DNA from: Magnetovibrio sp.
GTDB taxonomy: Bacteria > Pseudomonadota > Alphaproteobacteria > Rhodospirillales > Magnetovibrionaceae
NCBI GenBank assembly: GCA_016763255.1
Contig: JAESUA010000055.1
Span: forward strand, 1 to 9,792
Reading direction: 5' to 3'
DNA length: 9,792 nucleotides
The notes below the pieces were generated by a model. It saw only the letters and a program-made list of their open reading frames with translations, made no database searches and had not been told where the DNA came from. The first letter of the stretch is position 1; the number at the start of each line of letters is the position of its first letter. Shown one piece after another: positions 6,821-9,792 of the stretch. The position numbers were made by a program, and so were the translations under genes.

Positions 6821-7591
6821 ATGACTTCAAATCAGCCTTATTCTTGCGCCCCACCCCCAAAAACGTCCCCCACACTGGGCCCATTCCGGGTCGAGCGGGG
6901 CACACGGATTTATGCCATCGGCGACATCCATGGCCGACTCGATTTATTGCAACGACTGCTGAAAACAATCGCCAAGGACAGCACATCGCCACCATCCCAT
7001 TGCATCTTGGTGTGCTTGGGCGATTACATCGACCGGGGGCCCCACAGCGCGGGCGTGGTGGCCTGTTTGCTGAGTCTCGAAAGCGATCCTGTGTTTAAGG
7101 GCTTTGATCGCCATTTCCTCAAAGGCAATCACGAACAAATGATGGCCGAGTTTCTCGAGGGCAAGGGCGTCGGCGCGCTATGGCTCAAAAATGGCGGTGC
7201 GGCGACGCTGGAAAGTTACGGCATCAAAAACCCCTGGGGTGACCTTAAGCAGGTTCGCCACCAAGCCCAAGCCGCCCTGCCGGTGGCCCACAGGCACTTT
7301 TTTGACCATCTGGAACTCCACCATCACCAAGGCGATTACCACTTCGTCCATGCCGGGGTGCGCCCCCATGTTCCCCTTGAGCACCAATCACCCGACGACG
7401 TTTTATGGATTCGCAATGAATTTTTGACTGCCACAGAGGGCTTCGGCGCGATGATCGTCCATGGCCATTCCCCGGTTGATGTGCCGAACGTTTTGCCCAA
7501 CCGCATCGCCATCGACACGCGGGCCTGGGCATCGGGCACCTTAACCTGTTTGGTGGTCCAAGAGGACACGCTGCGTTTCTTGTCCACGTGA
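6821..7591 (+). CDS. PPP-family metallophosphatase (serine/threonine-type protein phosphatase)
   Basis: A 256-aa cytoplasmic calcineurin-like phosphoesterase. All family metal-site motifs are present in order: GDIHG (34-38), GDYIDRG (67-73), GNHE (102-105), His177 in FVHAGV, and VHGHSP (213-218). GDYIDRG is the form seen in bacterial PrpA/PrpB-like and lambda-type protein phosphatases, which use two metal ions to cleave phosphoserine or phosphothreonine. Related bacterial enzymes can act on dinucleoside polyphosphates (ApaH-type), so the substrate is open. The proline-rich first 20 residues precede the domain. ATG 6821 is the only sensible start and lacks a ribosome-binding site. The gene is divergent from the EAL-like/ABC operon and shares its intergenic control region. 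No kinase partner is visible. Confidence 0.9.
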   Translation: MTSNQPYSCAPPPKTSPTLGPFRVERGTRIYAIGDIHGRLDLLQRLLKTIAKDSTSPPSHCILVCLGDYIDRGPHSAGVVACLLSLESDPVFKGFDRHFLKGNHEQMMAEFLEGKGVGALWLKNGGAATLESYGIKNPWGDLKQVRHQAQAALPVAHRHFFDHLELHHHQGDYHFVHAGVRPHVPLEHQSPDDVLWIRNEFLTATEGFGAMIVHGHSPVDVPNVLPNRIAIDTRAWASGTLTCLVVQEDTLRFLST

Positions 7592-7661
7592 CTGAAATCA
7601 CACAATATTTATGAAAAATGCGCTCTATTCAGAGTCCGGACACAATGATACTGTCCCCACT

Positions 7662-7668
7662 GGAGGAG
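7662..7668 (+). promoter_or_regulatory. Ribosome-binding site that decides the uxs start
   Basis: GGAGGAG lies 11 bases before the ATG at 7680. It supports that start over the further-upstream ATG at 7611, which has no such site. It falls inside the longer frame. Confidence 0.55.
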
Positions 7669-7679
7669 ACTTACACGTC

Positions 7680-8633
7680 ATGAGCATGTTTGAACGCAAA
7701 CGCATATTGGTCACCGGGGGAGCGGGTCTTTTGGGCTCGCATTTGTGCGAACGCCTCTTGGGCCTTGGTCACGACGTCTTGTGTGTGGACAACTTTTTCA
7801 CCGGCCCGCGCGACAACATCATCCCTTTGATGGCCAATCCGGGCTTCGAGCTGATTCGCCATGACGTCACCTTTCCGCTGTACCTGGAGGTGGACGAGAT
7901 CTACAACCTCGCCTGCCCGGCCTCGCCGATCCATTACCAGCAAGATCCGGTGCAAACCACCAAAACCGCGGTGCATGGCGCAATCAACATGCTGGGCTTG
8001 GCCAAGCGCGTCGGGGCGCGTATTTTTCAGGCCTCGACCTCGGAAGTCTACGGTGACCCACAAGTCCATCCACAAACCGAAGACTATCACGGCAACGTCA
8101 ACCCCATCGGCCCACGGGCATGCTACGACGAAGGCAAGCGCTGTGCCGAAACCTTGTTTTTTGACACCCACCGGCAATACGGCTTGAACATCAAGGTGGC
8201 GCGTATTTTCAACACCTATGGCCCGCGCATGCACCCCAACGATGGTCGGGTGGTGTCCAATTTCATCCTCCAAGCGCTCAAGGGCGAGGCCATCACCGTT
8301 TATGGTGACGGATCGCAAACTCGATCTTTTTGTTATGTCGACGATCTGATCGATGGTTTTTTAAAGCTGATGGCCACGCCTGACGACGTCACGGGGCCGA
8401 TGAATTTGGGCAATCCCCATGAATTCACTATCACCGAGCTGGCCGAGCAGGTGATCGAGTTAACCGGGTCCAAGTCGCAACTGATCTATAAAGACTTGCC
8501 CCAAGATGATCCGCTGCAACGCTGCCCCGACATCAGCTTGGCCCGCGATGTGATCGACTGGCAGCCGCAAATCCCCCTCAACGACGGCCTGCAGCGTACC
8601 ATCGCGTATTTTCAGCAGTTGATCGCGCCTTAA
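7680..8633 (+). CDS. uxs: UDP-glucuronate decarboxylase (UDP-xylose synthase)
   Basis: A 317-aa extended short-chain dehydrogenase that oxidises and decarboxylates UDP-glucuronate to UDP-xylose, using tightly bound NAD+. Visible features: Rossmann glycine motif GGAGLLGSH (13-21), VDNFFTG with the NAD-ribose Asp37 (36-42), [20 protein letters not shown], a Uxs-typical block, STSEVYGDP (119-127) with the catalytic Thr/Ser and Glu, [10 protein letters not shown] (145-154) with the YxxxK pair Tyr149/Lys153, and [10 protein letters not shown] plus [10 protein letters not shown] near the sugar site. It is the short soluble form without a membrane anchor. An upstream ATG at 7611 would add 23 residues unlike the family. 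No UDP-glucose dehydrogenase lies in view, so UDP-glucuronate must come from elsewhere. The product probably feeds surface polysaccharide. Confidence 0.93.
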   Translation: MSMFERKRILVTGGAGLLGSHLCERLLGLGHDVLCVDNFFTGPRDNIIPLMANPGFELIRHDVTFPLYLEVDEIYNLACPASPIHYQQDPVQTTKTAVHGAINMLGLAKRVGARIFQASTSEVYGDPQVHPQTEDYHGNVNPIGPRACYDEGKRCAETLFFDTHRQYGLNIKVARIFNTYGPRMHPNDGRVVSNFILQALKGEAITVYGDGSQTRSFCYVDDLIDGFLKLMATPDDVTGPMNLGNPHEFTITELAEQVIELTGSKSQLIYKDLPQDDPLQRCPDISLARDVIDWQPQIPLNDGLQRTIAYFQQLIAP

Positions 8634-8641
8634 ATCGTCCT

Positions 8642-9196
8642 TCACGCCGCGAGGTCTTTGGTGGCGGGGGCATGTGAAAGAACGTGCTCAGAGGCGGCGT
8701 CGCGGTCTTCAATGTCCTTGATATTTTGCACCGTCTCGATGATCAAATCATCGAACATTTGAAGACTTTGCGGGGTCAGCGCACCGCTGCGCTCGGCCTC
8801 AAAGCGAAACAATTGCAAATTGTTGAGAAAATTGTGCACCACGTGATGCACCACCACCAAGGTTTCACGCATCACCTGGATGCGCTGTTGGGCGACATCT
8901 ATGCGTTGCTGAACGTCATCGCGTTGGCGGCGGGTCTTGCGTCGCAGACAAAACAAATCCACATACACCGCCACCATCACAAACATCATGACCGGCGTCG
9001 CCTCAACAAACTCGGAATTGTCCACCAGCTCCAGTAAATAGTGAAACAACACCACAATATGTTCAAATAAATTCAGCTTATAGGCCGCCGTCAGCGGCAG
9101 ATATAGTGCACCGAACACGACCACAACGCCGGTAACTTTGTAGTTTTGAACCAGTTTGATTACCTTGCGGGCGTGGTTTAAGGAGGCGGGTTTCAT
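8642..9196 (-). CDS. Membrane protein with coiled coil and DHp-like histidine segment, no kinase domain
   Basis: A 184-aa protein not assigned to a named family. Two hydrophobic helices (about residues 21-37 and 66-83) flank a roughly 28-residue loop. Then come a basic stretch (RRKTRRQR), a glutamine-rich coiled coil (about 92-112) and a segment with His117, His118 and His121 (VHHVVHNFLNNLQ). That resembles the phospho-acceptor helix of histidine kinases, and a second amphipathic helix (about 140-165) could close a four-helix dimer bundle. No ATP-binding HATPase motifs follow, and the protein ends about 20 residues later. The start is taken at ATG 9196. A GTG at 9241 would add 15 polar residues and overlap the inverted repeat. 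It converges on uxs with 8 bp between stops and is divergent from hldE. Any signalling role is inference. Confidence 0.65.
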   Translation of the reverse strand: MKPASLNHARKVIKLVQNYKVTGVVVVFGALYLPLTAAYKLNLFEHIVVLFHYLLELVDNSEFVEATPVMMFVMVAVYVDLFCLRRKTRRQRDDVQQRIDVAQQRIQVMRETLVVVHHVVHNFLNNLQLFRFEAERSGALTPQSLQMFDDLIIETVQNIKDIEDRDAASEHVLSHAPATKDLAA

Positions 9197-9244
9197 AAGG
9201 TCTCGTATCTTTTTTTCAGGGTGCTCTTCACCTAAGCCCACAAC

Positions 9245-9284
9245 GCGTCAAAAAAATGGCAACAATGGCATTTTTTTCTGACGC
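9245..9284. repeat. Long A/T-stemmed inverted repeat in the divergent spacer before hldE
   Basis: GCGTCA plus six A and TG (9245-9258) pairs with CATTTTTTT-C-TGACGC (9269-9284), leaving a two-base bulge and a loop of about ten bases. The loop region also contains a direct repeat, AATGGCA at 9255-9261 and 9264-9270. Neither strand has a T run beyond the stem, and the flanking genes diverge, so a simple terminator does not fit well. It may be an operator, a cruciform-prone site or a leader structure. Confidence 0.6.
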
Positions 9285-9295
9285 CGTTCATCACC

Positions 9296-9324
9296 TTGGC
9301 GGGGCGCGCCGAACGCGCTACAAG
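9296..9324 (+). promoter_or_regulatory. Candidate hldE promoter
   Basis: TTGGCG (9296-9301) and TACAAG (9319-9324) are separated by exactly 17 bp, each four of six to the sigma-70 consensus. The start would be near 9331, giving a leader of about 30 bases with the ribosome-binding site. The inverted repeat lies just upstream, in activator/operator position. Confidence 0.4.
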
Positions 9325-9352
9325 AAGCATCGACTTTAAGTACCGGAAATCC

Positions 9353-9357
9353 GGAGG
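9353..9357 (+). promoter_or_regulatory. Ribosome-binding site of hldE
   Basis: GGAGG ends four bases before the ATG at 9362, within a GGAGGAA run. It fixes the hldE start. Confidence 0.75.
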
Positions 9358-9361
9358 AACC

Positions 9362-9792
9362 ATGAGCGCACTGTCCAGCCTAACCGATCTGATCGAACGC
9401 CTGTCCGATGCACGAGTTTTGTGCGTTGGCGATGTTATGCTGGACCGCTATGTCATGGGTGAGGTTGAACGCATATCCCCCGAAGCACCGATTCCGGTTT
9501 TGCGGGTCGAGCGCGAAACCACCATGTTGGGGGGCGCAGGCAACGTCGCCAGCAACATCGCGGCCCTTGGCGGCGGCGGTCATTTCATCGCGGTGGTGGG
9601 CGACGATGCCGCGGGCGCTGAAATCACCCGCTTGCTGGCAGACCTCAAAACCATCCACGCCGATCTGATGACCCAAAACGGGCGCCATACCACCTTGAAA
9701 ACCCGTTTCATTGGGGCCAACCAACAAATGATGCGCGCCGATGTGGAAAGTACTACCGCCCTGGACGCCAGCACGCAATCTCAACTGCTTGA
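9362..9792 (+). CDS. hldE: HldE, D-glycero-beta-D-manno-heptose 7-phosphate kinase / 1-phosphate adenylyltransferase, 3' part outside window
   Basis: The first 143 residues of a PfkB-fold sugar kinase. Visible are VGDVMLDRYVMGEVERISPE (22-41, the RfaE-type N-terminal signature with substrate Asp), APIPVLRV (42-49), LGGAGNVASNIAALG (56-70) and VVGDD (76-80). HldE phosphorylates heptose 7-phosphate at C1 and, through its C-terminal domain, adenylylates it. This makes the precursor of ADP-heptose for LPS inner core. The C-terminal adenylyltransferase domain is beyond the window, so a single-domain HldA kinase cannot be fully excluded. The start is fixed by the GGAGG four bases upstream. It is divergent from the small membrane protein gene, and its own promoter candidate lies at 9296-9324. 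Confidence 0.93.
   Translation, partial: MSALSSLTDLIERLSDARVLCVGDVMLDRYVMGEVERISPEAPIPVLRVERETTMLGGAGNVASNIAALGGGGHFIAVVGDDAAGAEITRLLADLKTIHADLMTQNGRHTTLKTRFIGANQQMMRADVESTTALDASTQSQLL

Noticed and set aside
7638..7656. Small inverted repeat GGACA / TGTCC upstream of uxs
   Set aside because: Only five base pairs around a nine-base loop, likely by chance; no other support for an operator.
7611..7679. Extension of uxs to the ATG at 7611
   Set aside because: The 23 extra residues do not match the family and include the ribosome-binding site of the ATG at 7680.
7671..8318. 215-codon open frame on the minus strand
   Set aside because: Antisense to the well-supported uxs gene, with no family features or ribosome-binding site.

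Overview
The window looks like part of an alphaproteobacterial chromosome, most likely a Rhodospirillales-type bacterium. This rests on the moderately high GC, the alphaproteobacterial form of the NaMN:DMB phosphoribosyltransferase (AGNHGV in place of AGDHGV), the RHAP-type CobC-like phosphatase, and the mix of envelope-sugar and cyclic-di-GMP-type signalling genes. No taxonomic search was possible, so the assignment is inference.

Layout. (1) 1-2330 is a cobalamin nucleotide-loop assembly cluster. A cobC-like phosphatase (minus, cut by the window edge) is joined by an ATGA overlap to cobS (minus), and cobT is divergent on the plus strand. cobS is split between two frames at a (CG)5 run near 620-629, which is a frameshift or a sequence error. 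(2) 2331-2444 is a convergent intergenic stretch rich in short inverted repeats and resembles a dispersed palindromic repeat. (3) 2445-6686 is a four-gene minus-strand operon. Two tandem, related cytoplasmic proteins with degenerate GGDEF-like and EAL-like domains are followed by an ABC-2 exporter (ATPase, then permease). The two coupled junctions overlap (11 bp and 4 bp). (4) 6821-7591 is a PPP-type metallophosphatase, divergent from that operon. (5) 7680-8633 is a UDP-glucuronate decarboxylase (UDP-xylose synthase). (6) 8642-9196 (minus) is a small two-helix membrane protein with a coiled coil and a DHp-like histidine segment but no kinase domain. (7) From 9362 (plus, cut by the window edge) comes hldE, the heptose kinase/adenylyltransferase for LPS core, preceded by a long A/T-stemmed inverted repeat.

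How they fit. CobT, CobS and CobC together activate and attach the lower ligand of B12. Uxs and HldE supply nucleotide sugars for surface polysaccharide or LPS. The two EAL-like proteins lack most of the residues needed for catalysis and are in tight operon linkage with an exporter. They are best read as non-enzymatic regulatory or scaffold proteins, perhaps controlling that exporter. This is the part of the window most likely to hold something undescribed. No RNA genes, CRISPR arrays or insertion sequences were seen.
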